A stretch of DNA of 64,000 nt from Fimbriimonadaceae bacterium (GCA_019638675.1 JAHBTE010000001.1:2078605-2142604), one strand, 5' to 3'; positions 43,251-51,896 are shown, counted from the first letter of the stretch. Program-made: numbers and translations. Notes: generated from the letters alone by a model not told the origin.

Positions 43251-44396
43251 TTATTGAAGAGGTGGTGCAGGTGGTGGTGCGGTTGAATCACCAAAAAGTT
43301 GCTTTACGCCTTCTGTGGCAGATGCGGGCATCCAACTGGCCATTCCTTCCATCCAGACCATGGTATCAGCCTGAACTCGACCTTCCTTAACATATTGTGA
43401 AAGTTGATCCATCGTATACGGCCCGTACTGCTGACCGTTAACGGCGATATGAACTTGAGGGCCTGTGGGAACTGGCGGTGGTGGGGTTCCACCCATAGGA
43501 GGCGGTGCGCCTCCCGCTGACGGTGCTGACTGCTGGGGTTGCTGGTTCATCATATTGCCCATTTGTTGACCCATCATCATTCCGGCCGCCATTTGTGCGC
43601 CTACTCCACCAACTCCACCTGGGTTTTCTGCGCCTTTTACCATTGCATCGGCGGCTTGGTACTTCATGTAGTTATCCAAGTTGCCGACCGCACCCATTTT
43701 GCTACGAGTATCGATTGCCTGCTCGACTTCGGGTGGAACTGAAACGTTCTCAATCATCAGGTCAATAAGCTCAAGGCCGAGAGCCTCGATCTTGGGCGAC
43801 ATCAGGGTAGTGAGCGATTTGCCCATGTCGTCGTACTTGCTGTACAGATCGAGAACCGGCATTTGCGTTTCGGCGATTGCTTCGGCAAAACCGCTGACGA
43901 TGTAGTTGCGGATTTGAGTGGTGATTTCCTCGGTTGTGTACTGCCAGTTGGTGCCGACAACTTCCTGGAGGAACAGCTTGGCATCCTTAACCCGCAATGA
44001 AAATGAACCGAACGCTCGAACGCGCACCATACCGAAATCTGCGTCGCGCATCATGATTGGGTTCATCGTGCCCCATTTCTGATCGTTAAATCGTTTTGTG
44101 TTGACAAAGTAGATTTCGCTTTTGAATGGAGAATTAAATCCGTGCTTCCAGCCTTTGAGAGTGCTGAGAATTGGCATATTCGATGTTTCCAGCGTGTACA
44201 TGCCGGGAACAAATACGTCAGCGAACTGACCTTCATCTACGAAAACGGCGACTTGGCTTTCGCGAACTGTGAGCTTGGCCCCGTACTTGATTTCGTTGCC
44301 GTGCCGTTCAAACCGATACACCATTGTGTCGGTTGATGAATCAGTCCATTCGATAATGTCAACAAATTCGCCTTTCAGCTTGTCCCAAATTCCCAT
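43251..44396 (-). CDS. SPFH-domain protein with C-terminal GYF_2 domain (YdjI-like)
   Basis: The start at 44396 (ATG, MGIWDKLKGEFVDIIEW) is preferred to a TTG five codons upstream. The 381-residue protein has the SPFH region (DTMVYRFERHGNEIKYGAKLTVRESQVAVF), an Ala-rich helix with QAIDTRSKMGAV, a Gly/Met/Pro-rich linker and, at the end, a GYF_2 domain (VNGQQYGPYTMDQLSQYVKEGRVQAD in parts, TMVWMEGMASWMP). SPFH proteins of this group bind membranes, and the GYF_2 domain suggests protein-protein contacts. It is the first gene of a two-gene operon with the zinc-ribbon protein. Confidence 0.83.
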   Translation of the reverse strand: MGIWDKLKGEFVDIIEWTDSSTDTMVYRFERHGNEIKYGAKLTVRESQVAVFVDEGQFADVFVPGMYTLETSNMPILSTLKGWKHGFNSPFKSEIYFVNTKRFNDQKWGTMNPIMMRDADFGMVRVRAFGSFSLRVKDAKLFLQEVVGTNWQYTTEEITTQIRNYIVSGFAEAIAETQMPVLDLYSKYDDMGKSLTTLMSPKIEALGLELIDLMIENVSVPPEVEQAIDTRSKMGAVGNLDNYMKYQAADAMVKGAENPGGVGGVGAQMAAGMMMGQQMGNMMNQQPQQSAPSAGGAPPPMGGTPPPPVPTGPQVHIAVNGQQYGPYTMDQLSQYVKEGRVQADTMVWMEGMASWMPASATEGVKQLFGDSTAPPPAPPLQ

Positions 44397-44516
44397 TTCT
44401 ATTTCTCGCAACCGTAGTTGCTAACCAGTATACGTTAGCAAGTTGCTGGGGGATTCGGTTGCTAGGATACGTTAGACCCTTTTTAATCTGCACTTTCGCG
44501 GATAGAATCAAATGAG

Positions 44517-45119
44517 ATGAGCAAAGCGAGTTCCAGTGTCCGGCACGCAGAGGTTGAGCGTAATACCAAAGAAACGAAGGTTTACGTGAATCTTGGCTTT
44601 GATGCTGGCACTAAGCAAGATATCAGCACCGGCCTCGGGTTTTTCGACCACATGCTTCATCAGTTCGGCTTTCATGGTCAACTTAACTTAGGTGTGAATT
44701 GTGAAGGCGATACTCACGTTGATGACCATCACACGGTCGAAGACGTTGGCATTACTCTAGGAATTGCGATTCGACAAGCGCTTGAGGGAGCTTCAATCAA
44801 GCGGTACGCGAGTATTCATGTGCCCATGGATGACGCTCTGGTTTTGGTAGCCCTGGATATCAGCGGACGTGGTTATCTCGGCTGGAATATTGAGTTCACC
44901 AGGGAGAAGATTGGCGATTTAAGTACAGAGTGCATCAGCGAGTTCTTTAAGTCGCTTGCGCATCATGCGGGGATCACACTACACATCCACAAAATTGCGG
45001 GAGAAAACAATCACCACATTTGCGAAGCCGCCTTTAAGGGACTTGGCATCGCACTCAATATGGCGGCTTCTCCTAGTGATCGAAAAGGGCCAACGAGCAC
45101 AAAAGGCGTAGTCGAATAA
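44517..45119 (+). CDS. hisB: Imidazoleglycerol-phosphate dehydratase
   Basis: The 200-residue enzyme dehydrates imidazoleglycerol phosphate in histidine synthesis. It is the monofunctional type, with metal-binding repeats GFFDHMLHQFGFHG, DDHHTVEDVGI near residue 70, SLAHHAGITLHI and NNHHICEAAFKGLG near residue 170. No other his genes are nearby. The next stretch has an AT-rich inverted repeat. Confidence 0.95.
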   Translation: MSKASSSVRHAEVERNTKETKVYVNLGFDAGTKQDISTGLGFFDHMLHQFGFHGQLNLGVNCEGDTHVDDHHTVEDVGITLGIAIRQALEGASIKRYASIHVPMDDALVLVALDISGRGYLGWNIEFTREKIGDLSTECISEFFKSLAHHAGITLHIHKIAGENNHHICEAAFKGLGIALNMAASPSDRKGPTSTKGVVE

Positions 45120-45132
45120 TTTTGACATTGAT

Positions 45133-45166
45133 TTAAGATATTCAATTTTAGAATTGAATATCTTAA
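45133..45166. repeat. 15-bp AT-rich perfect inverted repeat downstream of hisB
   Basis: TTAAGATATTCAATT (45133-45147) pairs fully with 45152-45166 around a 4-base loop. It could slow or end hisB transcription, although no T-run follows. Confidence 0.6.
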
Positions 45167-45255
45167 GGAATATTTAGTCCTATTGTTGAGAATCTGTACC
45201 TATTTCAATTTCTTGCGAATATTTTTTAATATATATTACGTCTAGGAAGTTCAAA

Positions 45256-45334
45256 GGCGACCTCGGTCAGGAAACCACAGGGACCGCAAGCTCTAAAACT
45301 TAAATCCTGACCAGCTGGGATCGCAGGGGTCGCC
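45256..45334 (+). ncRNA. Unidentified structured RNA element ahead of two small genes
   Basis: Two perfect 7-bp helices are nested: GGCGACC (45256-45262) with GGTCGCC (45328-45334), and GGTCAGG (45265-45271) with CCTGACC (45306-45312). The 34-base inner loop and the 15-base junction (45313-45327) are rich in unpaired purines. It lies 38 bases before the ATG of the 45372 gene. There is a faint order similarity to c-di-GMP-I riboswitches (AAACC, GGGAC, GCAAG), but their P1b hairpin is missing, so I leave it unnamed. Confidence 0.45.
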
Positions 45335-45371
45335 GAATTTCCCAAAAATTGGGGCATACTGAGGATAGCAA

Positions 45372-45650
45372 ATGGGTGAACTAATTCCAATCGTGGCAAT
45401 AATGATGGTTTTTGGAATTCCGATCGCGGCTATCCTAACTACTCATCAGAGAAAAATGGCTGAGTTGATTCACGGAAAGCAAGCGGAAGCTCAGCAGATA
45501 AATCCTGCAGTTATGCACGAACTGCAAACTCTTCGTGGAGAAGTATCAAGACTTCGCGATCAAGTAAATTCCCAAACTCTGGCACTGGAAGATCTGAGAA
45601 CGCCTTCAACTGGGTCGTCAAGTGTGGGCGCTGGTTCCGGAGAGGAATAA
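45372..45650 (+). CDS. Small membrane protein with coiled-coil tail (paralog 1)
   Basis: The 92-residue protein has one N-terminal membrane segment (about 5-23), a short basic junction (HQRKMAELIHGKQ) and a coiled coil (LQTLRGEVSRLRDQVNSQTLALEDL). The layout resembles PspB, but the sequence does not clearly match. A GAGGA ribosome site lies 7 bases before the ATG. It is the first gene after the structured element at 45256. The next gene is a paralog. Confidence 0.7.
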   Translation: MGELIPIVAIMMVFGIPIAAILTTHQRKMAELIHGKQAEAQQINPAVMHELQTLRGEVSRLRDQVNSQTLALEDLRTPSTGSSSVGAGSGEE

Positions 45651-45929
45651 ATGGCAGGCGACCCAGCAGAAATCTTAGGTGTAATCTTTGGTGGACTTAC
45701 CGTTATCACCTGGATTTCATTGCATTACGGGCGAAATATAGCGGAAATTACCGCGAAGAAAAACGAAGCGGCAAACCCGCAAGAAATTCAAGCACTCCGC
45801 CAAGAAGTCGCAGGTCTCCGCCAAGCAGTCGGCGATTTGATGTGGCAAATGGAAAGCCAAAAGGGAACCCAAGGCATTGAGCCTCAGGTTCAAGAACGGT
45901 TAACTCCGCCCGAATTTAACAAGCATTAA
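45651..45929 (+). CDS. Small membrane protein with coiled-coil tail (paralog 2)
   Basis: The 92-residue protein starts immediately after the stop of paralog 1 and repeats its plan: a membrane segment (LGVIFGGLTVITWISLHYG), then RNIAEITAKKNEAAN, and a coiled coil (IQALRQEVAGLRQAVGDLMWQM). The two probably form mixed bundles in the membrane. Function is unknown. Its last four bases converge with phenylalanine hydroxylase. Confidence 0.7.
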   Translation: MAGDPAEILGVIFGGLTVITWISLHYGRNIAEITAKKNEAANPQEIQALRQEVAGLRQAVGDLMWQMESQKGTQGIEPQVQERLTPPEFNKH

Positions 45930-46864
45930 CCGAGCTCTGCATCTAGGAAGCTTCGCAGGTCAGCATCATTGACCTCCGGCTCGCCTGGTGAGACATTGTC
46001 CAATTTGCCTTCTTTCATCCACAGTTCGAGTTCATCTACCAACGAGAACAAATGATCGAACGAGTCCACTACAAACAGCAGTGGTTGGTAATGGTCAATT
46101 TCGAAATATTGGTTGATGATCCATTCGAGTTGAACAGGATAGCGCTGAACATCTGGTGACTTGATGCTGTATTCCAGTTCTCCATAGCTGCTCAATAACC
46201 CGCTTCCATAGGCTTTGATTGAACCACTGGCCCGGTCGCGCATGAGGCCGAATTCAATGGTGAACCAGAAAAACCGCGCCATTGCTTTGATTATGCTGGC
46301 GACCTTGCGTGTTTGTTCATCCTTGTCCTTAATCTCCTGAGCGAGAATAGCGGCAGTGTGGGCACATTCGCCAAACCGAACTAAGGTATCGGCAAAATAC
46401 TTGTCTGTGTGCATTGGCACATGGCCAGCGATATCGTGGAAGATATCTGGCTCGGGCAGGTAGTCCAGCTTATCCAGCATCCGAACCGTGATAGTTGTTG
46501 GGAAGTCGCGGTTGCGGAGACAGTCGAAAAACTGGAATGCTGGCACGTAGCCGCTGACCGGTTTAGCTTTGAACCCCGTGAGAGGGCTGAGGAACTTGTT
46601 GACGTCCTCGAGCAAAGGAACCTTTTCTGGGTTTAAGCAGAGGTTGGCGATTCCGGCAAGGAAATGTTCATTGGCGTACTTTTCCCACTGGGGAAGCATG
46701 CGGGCGTAGAGCCTGCGCCAGGCTTCGTGGTTTTCATCGGAATAAAGGGAGTACGGTTGGGCGATGTAGATTTGGCCCTCGGCCTGAGCTTGTTCAATAA
46801 ACGGTGCCTGGGTGGTGGTCATTCCAATCCCAGCTGGGAAATCAGCCTCCGCAAGTGTGGACAT
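45926..46864 (-). CDS. phhA: Phenylalanine-4-hydroxylase
   Basis: The 312-residue enzyme uses tetrahydropterin and iron to make tyrosine from phenylalanine. The iron ligands are visible: His and His in HDIAGHVPMHTDKYFAD near residue 142 and Glu in ARFFWFTIEFGLM near residue 195. Family marks HEAWRRLYARMLPQW and the GLLSSYGELEYS segment support the call, although it could hydroxylate tryptophan. It stands alone on the minus strand between two unrelated groups. Confidence 0.9.
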   Translation of the reverse strand: MSTLAEADFPAGIGMTTTQAPFIEQAQAEGQIYIAQPYSLYSDENHEAWRRLYARMLPQWEKYANEHFLAGIANLCLNPEKVPLLEDVNKFLSPLTGFKAKPVSGYVPAFQFFDCLRNRDFPTTITVRMLDKLDYLPEPDIFHDIAGHVPMHTDKYFADTLVRFGECAHTAAILAQEIKDKDEQTRKVASIIKAMARFFWFTIEFGLMRDRASGSIKAYGSGLLSSYGELEYSIKSPDVQRYPVQLEWIINQYFEIDHYQPLLFVVDSFDHLFSLVDELELWMKEGKLDNVSPGEPEVNDADLRSFLDAELG

Positions 46865-46939
46865 ACTTTCAGTTTACGCGATTTAGGCTCCCTTGTAGTT
46901 GGAACACAAGGGAGTGTTGGTGAATGCCCTGTAGCTAAA

Positions 46940-47467
46940 TTATTTTTTTAGCAGATTTTGAAGTGAGTTTAAACTTGTATAACTGTACGGATTAAAGACA
47001 TTAACATCATATCTGAATCCAAAGGAGTCAGTCGTTCCTCCATTTGGGCCGCCTCCAACTGGGCCATATGTATACGTAGTGCAGAGGAACGAGACTTCGT
47101 GATATCCGACACTATAGTAGCCAAGATCAATTGCCCAAGCTACTGTAATCCAAGGGGCGTTTTCTTGTCCCACGGGTAAATCCCATAGTTGATGGGTCAA
47201 GGGGTTAGTTGCGTCAGGATATGGCTCACCGTCTACAAGAACGGTAAATTTGATAGTATTAGGAGTCCAAGGCAGTCCTCTTAAGGTAATCCAAGCTTGA
47301 CCGTGCCAGGTAGCGTCCACAATTGCAGGCGTGTTTCTGGTGTTGGTAGTCCGAGGCGTTAAGGCACCTATTCCTTCTGCTGAGACGATGGGCCAAGTGT
47401 TTTGCGCCGATGCAAATGCGATAGTTAGAACGGCGAATAGTGTTGTAAAAAGGGTTCGTACTTTCAC
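46940..47467 (-). CDS. Secreted protein of unknown function
   Basis: From the GTG at 47467 the product has 175 residues with a clear signal peptide (VRTLFTTLFAVLTIAFASAQ, in part). A frame extending to 47749 gives a Lys/Pro-rich tail before the signal and overlaps the next gene, so it is rejected. The mature part is beta-rich with Trp-rich segments (TWHGQAWITLRGLPWTPN, APWITVAWAIDLGYYSVGYHE) and looks like a secreted domain. No family is recognised. It is the last gene of the amylase-prepilin run. Confidence 0.55.
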   Translation of the reverse strand: MKVRTLFTTLFAVLTIAFASAQNTWPIVSAEGIGALTPRTTNTRNTPAIVDATWHGQAWITLRGLPWTPNTIKFTVLVDGEPYPDATNPLTHQLWDLPVGQENAPWITVAWAIDLGYYSVGYHEVSFLCTTYTYGPVGGGPNGGTTDSFGFRYDVNVFNPYSYTSLNSLQNLLKK

Positions 47468-47558
47468 GTAAATGACGACTTGAAAAGATGTACTTCTGTT
47501 ACAAGGGATAATACAGCCCTGCAATTGTGTTGAAGGGCTGTACAAGCTAACTGTGGAG

Positions 47559-47840
47559 CTATTCGCCTGAACCAGATTGACTCTGGTTAGGATTTTGCTG
47601 TCGGTAGGCTTCGCGGGCTGCCGCTTCGCCTGTTTGCCCTTGCTGTTGTGGGGGACTAGTTGAGCTTGGAACCGATTGATATCGTGATGCCGTTGCTTCG
47701 GCTTGCTTCTTTTGCAACTCATCACTCGGCTCGTTGTTCCCAGCAGCACCGTTTAAGAAATTCATGCCAATTGCAATCGCACCAAGTGCTACAACGGCGA
47801 GGATTCCCCATATTGCGCCTTGCGGAATTTCTTTTTTCAT
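47559..47840 (-). CDS. Small single-span membrane protein, unknown
   Basis: The 93-residue protein has one membrane segment (about residues 9-29) at its N-terminus and a low-complexity Gln/Ser/Pro tail. It begins 15 bases after the prepilin stop, in the same transcript, which suggests a link to pilus or secretion. No family is recognised. Confidence 0.6.
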   Translation of the reverse strand: MKKEIPQGAIWGILAVVALGAIAIGMNFLNGAAGNNEPSDELQKKQAEATASRYQSVPSSTSPPQQQGQTGEAAAREAYRQQNPNQSQSGSGE

Positions 47841-47855
47841 TTCATTACCTGTAAG

Positions 47856-48728
47856 TTATTCACCAGGAAGAGTACAGGGGTGGTTGGTATCACGTTCATC
47901 CCATGGCCAGTCTACGCAAGATATTCCTTTGTCCCAATATGGATCATTGAGGTATCCAAATGCGCCTTCTTTATATCCAGGTAGTAAAGTTCCGTGAAGC
48001 ATTCCATCACTGGCGCGTCCGTTAACTTTAAACCACTTAGCTGAGCTATCAGACATGACAAAAACTGATCCTTCACTGTAAGGAGCTGCAATCTCGCCCC
48101 AAACTGCACGAGGATCATTGGCGGGCATGTTGTCTCTACGTGTATGGTGAGCCGCAACATCCCAGAACCATGAATCATGTGCACGCCAGTTGGTAGCCGT
48201 CACGCCATTCGTACCGATAATGTTTGGTTGTCGTCTTTCTAAAAACATAACCGAACTACTTACTTCCGGTACGGAAGTTGAGGAATTGCTAGGCCAGCCC
48301 GTGTAATTCCAACCCATTGCCGGACTGATTTGCACACCGCGGAAGAGGTTTCCAGCTGGTCCGAAACTGCGTCGGTATGCACCAACTTTTGGCACGTTGG
48401 CTTTCTGCCTAGTATCAGAACTTGACATCAAAATTTGCCAGTTCTTAGCGTATGGTTGGATGAAATCGTCCCAAGTCATGGCGATGTAAGGATCTCCGCC
48501 GCCTTGAGCAGGACCATATCCGTAACGTACCTTTGGAGGGTACATATCATCATAGTCGCTTAAGTAAATGTGGACTGAGGTTCCGACTTGCTTCATTTGA
48601 GCGAGTGCTTGAGTTTTCTTAGCCGCGACTTTAGCTTGTGCGAAGACAGGGAAGAGGATAGCGGCCAAGATTGCGATAATCGCGATCACGACCAGCAGTT
48701 CGATTAGAGTGAATGCTTTTCGCTTCAT
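47856..48728 (-). CDS. Prepilin-like protein with type II/IV N-methylation signal (DUF1559-like)
   Basis: The 290-residue protein starts with the processed helix RKAFTLIELLVVIAIIAIL and FPVFAQAKVAAKK, the very common armatimonad pseudopilin start. The C-terminal part has VMSDSSAKWFKVN and disulfide-capable Cys residues; the layout fits the DUF1559-type H-X9-DG pseudopilins. It should be cut by a prepilin peptidase at the FTLIEL boundary. Its start overlaps the amylase stop (TAATG), tying secretion to the amylase operon. Confidence 0.88.
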   Translation of the reverse strand: MKRKAFTLIELLVVIAIIAILAAILFPVFAQAKVAAKKTQALAQMKQVGTSVHIYLSDYDDMYPPKVRYGYGPAQGGGDPYIAMTWDDFIQPYAKNWQILMSSSDTRQKANVPKVGAYRRSFGPAGNLFRGVQISPAMGWNYTGWPSNSSTSVPEVSSSVMFLERRQPNIIGTNGVTATNWRAHDSWFWDVAAHHTRRDNMPANDPRAVWGEIAAPYSEGSVFVMSDSSAKWFKVNGRASDGMLHGTLLPGYKEGAFGYLNDPYWDKGISCVDWPWDERDTNHPCTLPGE

Positions 48729-50833
48729 TATTGAATCACCAATGTGGATTGATTGCGTTGAACCAAAGCTGGTTCAAAACACGCCTGCGGGACTACCAAA
48801 GCGGCAGATTTAGCAGGCAGTCGGAGCCGGAGGCGTGTGTCTCCAGAAAAGCTCAGGGCCTTTCCGGAAACGACATCCACCAGCGGAGTGGAAGTAGGCG
48901 CCTTTAACTGTTTCAAGTCTAATTCAACTTCTTGAATATCATCTGAACGGTTAAAGGCGGCAATAGCAAAATCCTTTTGCCCGGTGCGGGCAAATACGGA
49001 AACTTGAATACGATTTTCGGCGAGTAGGGGTAGAGGATCGCCAGATTGAAGGGCTTGGCAATTTTTGCGAACTGAGATCAGTTTTTGATAAAGAGATTTG
49101 AATTCATTTTTTTCAGTGTTGAGATCCCAGCGCATTCCACGGCGGTTGTCGGGGTCGATTCCCCCGGTCATGCCTAGCTCGTCGCCGTAGTAAACGCACG
49201 GCACTCCAGGCCAAGCAAAGAGTGCCACTGCGCCCATCCTAGCGAGCGCAGTGTCTTCTCTGCACTGGTTCAAAAACCGGGGAGTATCGTGGGTGCCGAG
49301 TGAATTCAACATATTGCGGCTGACTTGCGGGCCATACAACAGGTAAGCGTCCATCAACTGGTCAAGAAACTCTTGCGCGTTGCTTTTTCCGTAAGCGATG
49401 TGCTCCAACACAGCCCCCCTGAATGGGTAGTTCATGGCTGAATCCCATTGGTCGCCTTGTAGCCACTGTGAGCTATCCGACCAGTTTTCGCCCAGAATCC
49501 AGGTATCAGGATTTTGTGACTTGATGTGAGTTCTGAATTTTCGCCAGAAATCCATCGGTACTTCGTTGGCTACATCTAGCCGCCAGCCGGCGATTCCCAC
49601 CTTGTTGACCCAGTAGTCAGATGTCTTTAGGATAAACGAAGTCGTTTCGGGATTCAAAATATTGAGCTTCGGCATGCTCTCGTAACCCGCCCAAGCTTCA
49701 TAAGGTGGGTTAGGTTGCCGAACCACTGGGAACGACTTTATGAAGAACCAATCGAGGAACTTGGAGTTCTTGCCGTTCCTCCGGATATCGGCGAATTGTT
49801 GGAAATCGATGCTGGTGTGATTGAAAACACCATCTAGTACGGTTCGAATTCCGGCCTTTTTGAGATCGCTGGTTAGTTGCATGAATTCAGCGTTTGTGCC
49901 AAGTCGTGGTTCAATTGTGAGGTAATCAGTGGTTTCGTAGCCGTGATTGCTTGGGCTGGTGAAAACTGGATTGAAATAGATTCCGGTGATTCCTAACCGT
50001 TTGAGGTAGCTAATATTTTTGGAAACTCCGGCAAGATCGCCGCCCGTGAAGTTGGAGTAGGTTGGATTTGAATCCCAGGGCGTTACGTCGGCTGGATCGT
50101 TGGATTTATTGCCGTTGGCAAACCGATCGGGGAATATTTGGTAGAAAACTGATTTTTCCGCCCACCCTGGCAATTGGAACTCTTGATATGTCGCCGGGCT
50201 TAGCTTTTTGCCCGCAAGCGGGGAATACGTGTGAGTTGCTTGACCGTCCTTGAGCTTGAATTCGTAGTTAAACGCCTGTTTTGGATCGATTGCAAATTGT
50301 GCAAGATAGGTATCAGTAATCTGATTTCCTGCAACGCGGGTCATGGGAACAGATTTGCCGGAATCAAGCACTACTGAAACTGATTGAACGTCGTTTGGTC
50401 TCACTCGCAGGAGCAATCGAGCGATGTTTCCATCGATTACTAAATCTGGAGACTGTAGCCGGTGGAGAAGTGTTGACTTGGCAATGATCCCGTCGCCAAT
50501 CTTCGCAGGATTCTTGTAGTCTTCGGGTACGACTCTTAGGATTGAATTCGTATGGCCGTTTCCGTCATCAAGGCTTTCTTTGGCTTGAGGATCGATGAAC
50601 CAAGATTCGCTATTGACAACGAACTTGTACTGATATGTTCCGATCCCCAGATTCTTTGTGAGACGCCAGGTTTTGCGATCTGCGTCAACGATCATTGGGT
50701 CGGCATCTTTGTTCCAGTTATTGAATGTTCCTGCTACTGATACACTCTTTGCGCCTTCGTATGTGAATACGAATTCATGCATCGCGAAATTTTTTTCGAT
50801 TAGAACCGTGGTCAATAGCAGAGATGAAATCAT
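48728..50833 (-). CDS. GH13 alpha-amylase family enzyme with N-terminal carbohydrate-binding modules
   Basis: The 701-residue protein has a short hydrophobic start, an AMPK/CBM48-type module (about 18-100, SVSVAGTFNNWNKDADP), a second beta module (about 120-225), and the GH13 barrel with FYQIFPDRFANG. Catalytic marks: DGVFNHT, GWRLDVANE (nucleophile Asp), ILGENWS (acid Glu) and GTHDTPR (Asp). The build resembles neopullulanase or cyclomaltodextrinase-like enzymes. It is 1 base from the LacI gene stop, so the regulator is its likely controller. Confidence 0.88.
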   Translation of the reverse strand: MISSLLLTTVLIEKNFAMHEFVFTYEGAKSVSVAGTFNNWNKDADPMIVDADRKTWRLTKNLGIGTYQYKFVVNSESWFIDPQAKESLDDGNGHTNSILRVVPEDYKNPAKIGDGIIAKSTLLHRLQSPDLVIDGNIARLLLRVRPNDVQSVSVVLDSGKSVPMTRVAGNQITDTYLAQFAIDPKQAFNYEFKLKDGQATHTYSPLAGKKLSPATYQEFQLPGWAEKSVFYQIFPDRFANGNKSNDPADVTPWDSNPTYSNFTGGDLAGVSKNISYLKRLGITGIYFNPVFTSPSNHGYETTDYLTIEPRLGTNAEFMQLTSDLKKAGIRTVLDGVFNHTSIDFQQFADIRRNGKNSKFLDWFFIKSFPVVRQPNPPYEAWAGYESMPKLNILNPETTSFILKTSDYWVNKVGIAGWRLDVANEVPMDFWRKFRTHIKSQNPDTWILGENWSDSSQWLQGDQWDSAMNYPFRGAVLEHIAYGKSNAQEFLDQLMDAYLLYGPQVSRNMLNSLGTHDTPRFLNQCREDTALARMGAVALFAWPGVPCVYYGDELGMTGGIDPDNRRGMRWDLNTEKNEFKSLYQKLISVRKNCQALQSGDPLPLLAENRIQVSVFARTGQKDFAIAAFNRSDDIQEVELDLKQLKAPTSTPLVDVVSGKALSFSGDTRLRLRLPAKSAALVVPQACFEPALVQRNQSTLVIQ

Positions 50834-51850
50834 TTAGATATTTCTCCTACGCCGCGAAGAGCCTCGAATCACGAGTTCGCACGGCACCACATAACGGCTT
50901 GGTTCGACCCGCTCGCCGTTTTCAATGAGTTGAATCAACTTTTCGATGCCACGTTGGACGAGGCCAGCGAGATTCATGTTCACCGAGGTCAGGCCATTTG
51001 GGATCAGCCCACACAATGTTGAATTGTTGAAGCTGGCCAAGGCCATTTGATCAGGAATCGAAACTCCCACGTTGCCGGCAGCTTTAATCACCCCAGTTGC
51101 CATAAAATCATCCATTACCAGGAGAGCAGATGGAATTTGTCCAGATTCAAATTGGTCAGTGGCCAGGCAAAAAGCAGCATCATGGCCAAAATCGCAATGA
51201 AGCACGGCTGGCTTAAGTCCTCGCTCATGCATCGCCATTTGGTAGCCAGTCACCCGGTCGTCGCTGACGGCAACTCCTTTTGGGCCGCAGAGGAACGCAA
51301 TTGTTGGGTGACCCTCTTCTATGAGGTGCAGAGTTGCCATGCGAGATGCCATGACGTTGTCGTTATCTACACTGTGCCATGCTGCTACTTTGGGGTTTCC
51401 GATAACCACAAATGGAAAGTCGTCTTTTTGTAGCCTTGTAAGTCGCGGGTCATCTTTTTCTGGTTCGACCAGAAGCAGGCCGTCTATCCGGCGGGTTCGG
51501 AGAAGCTCATCATATACTCGGCTTTGATGCTCAGCGGAATTTGCAATATCAATACACAGGTGGTACTTTGTTGAACTCAGAGCGTGGGTGATTTCTGTAA
51601 TCAGTGCCGCGATAAATGGGTCGTCGGTTGCATCAGTCGGGCTGCGCTGAAGGACGATTCCGATGAGGTTGGTTCGCTTCGTGCGGAGTGATTGCGCACG
51701 CACATCAGGCTGATAATTAGATTCTTCAATAACCGCGAGCACTCGGTCACGGGTTTCTGGTTCAACACGGCTATCGCCAGCCAGAACACGAGAAACGGTT
51801 GCTTGGCTGACTGCTGATATCCGTGCAATATCTTGTTGAGTGACCCTCAT
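50834..51850 (-). CDS. LacI family transcriptional regulator
   Basis: The 338-residue regulator has the LacI helix-turn-helix at residues 4-25 (QQDIARISAVSQATVSRVLAG), the hinge TKRTNLIGIVL and a periplasmic-binding-like sensor domain with GLLLVEPEKDD and PSALLVMDDFMATG. It most likely controls the adjacent amylase and itself; the effector is probably a maltooligosaccharide. A near-perfect palindrome 27 bases upstream of the start is a good operator. Confidence 0.93.
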   Translation of the reverse strand: MRVTQQDIARISAVSQATVSRVLAGDSRVEPETRDRVLAVIEESNYQPDVRAQSLRTKRTNLIGIVLQRSPTDATDDPFIAALITEITHALSSTKYHLCIDIANSAEHQSRVYDELLRTRRIDGLLLVEPEKDDPRLTRLQKDDFPFVVIGNPKVAAWHSVDNDNVMASRMATLHLIEEGHPTIAFLCGPKGVAVSDDRVTGYQMAMHERGLKPAVLHCDFGHDAAFCLATDQFESGQIPSALLVMDDFMATGVIKAAGNVGVSIPDQMALASFNNSTLCGLIPNGLTSVNMNLAGLVQRGIEKLIQLIENGERVEPSRYVVPCELVIRGSSRRRRNI

Positions 51851-51876
51851 TGGCCTAGTATGATCTCCAGAGATCG

Positions 51877-51896
51877 TTGTGATTACGTATTCACAA
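51877..51896. promoter_or_regulatory. Candidate LacI-family operator
   Basis: The 20-base sequence TTGTGATTACGTATTCACAA is a palindrome with one mismatched pair and a central CG, the shape of LacI-family operators. It lies upstream of the LacI gene. Confidence 0.65.

Noticed and set aside
45272-45305. tracrRNA-like sequence on the minus strand (GTTTTAGAGCT)
   Set aside because: No CRISPR repeats or cas genes are present; the match is short and likely by chance.
45256-45334. c-di-GMP-I riboswitch (GEMM)
   Set aside because: Some blocks occur in similar order, but the P1b GNRA hairpin is missing and the nested stem is incompatible with the known fold.
47468-47749. N-terminal extension of the secreted protein gene
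   Set aside because: It adds a basic low-complexity segment in front of a signal peptide and overlaps the small membrane protein gene in another frame.
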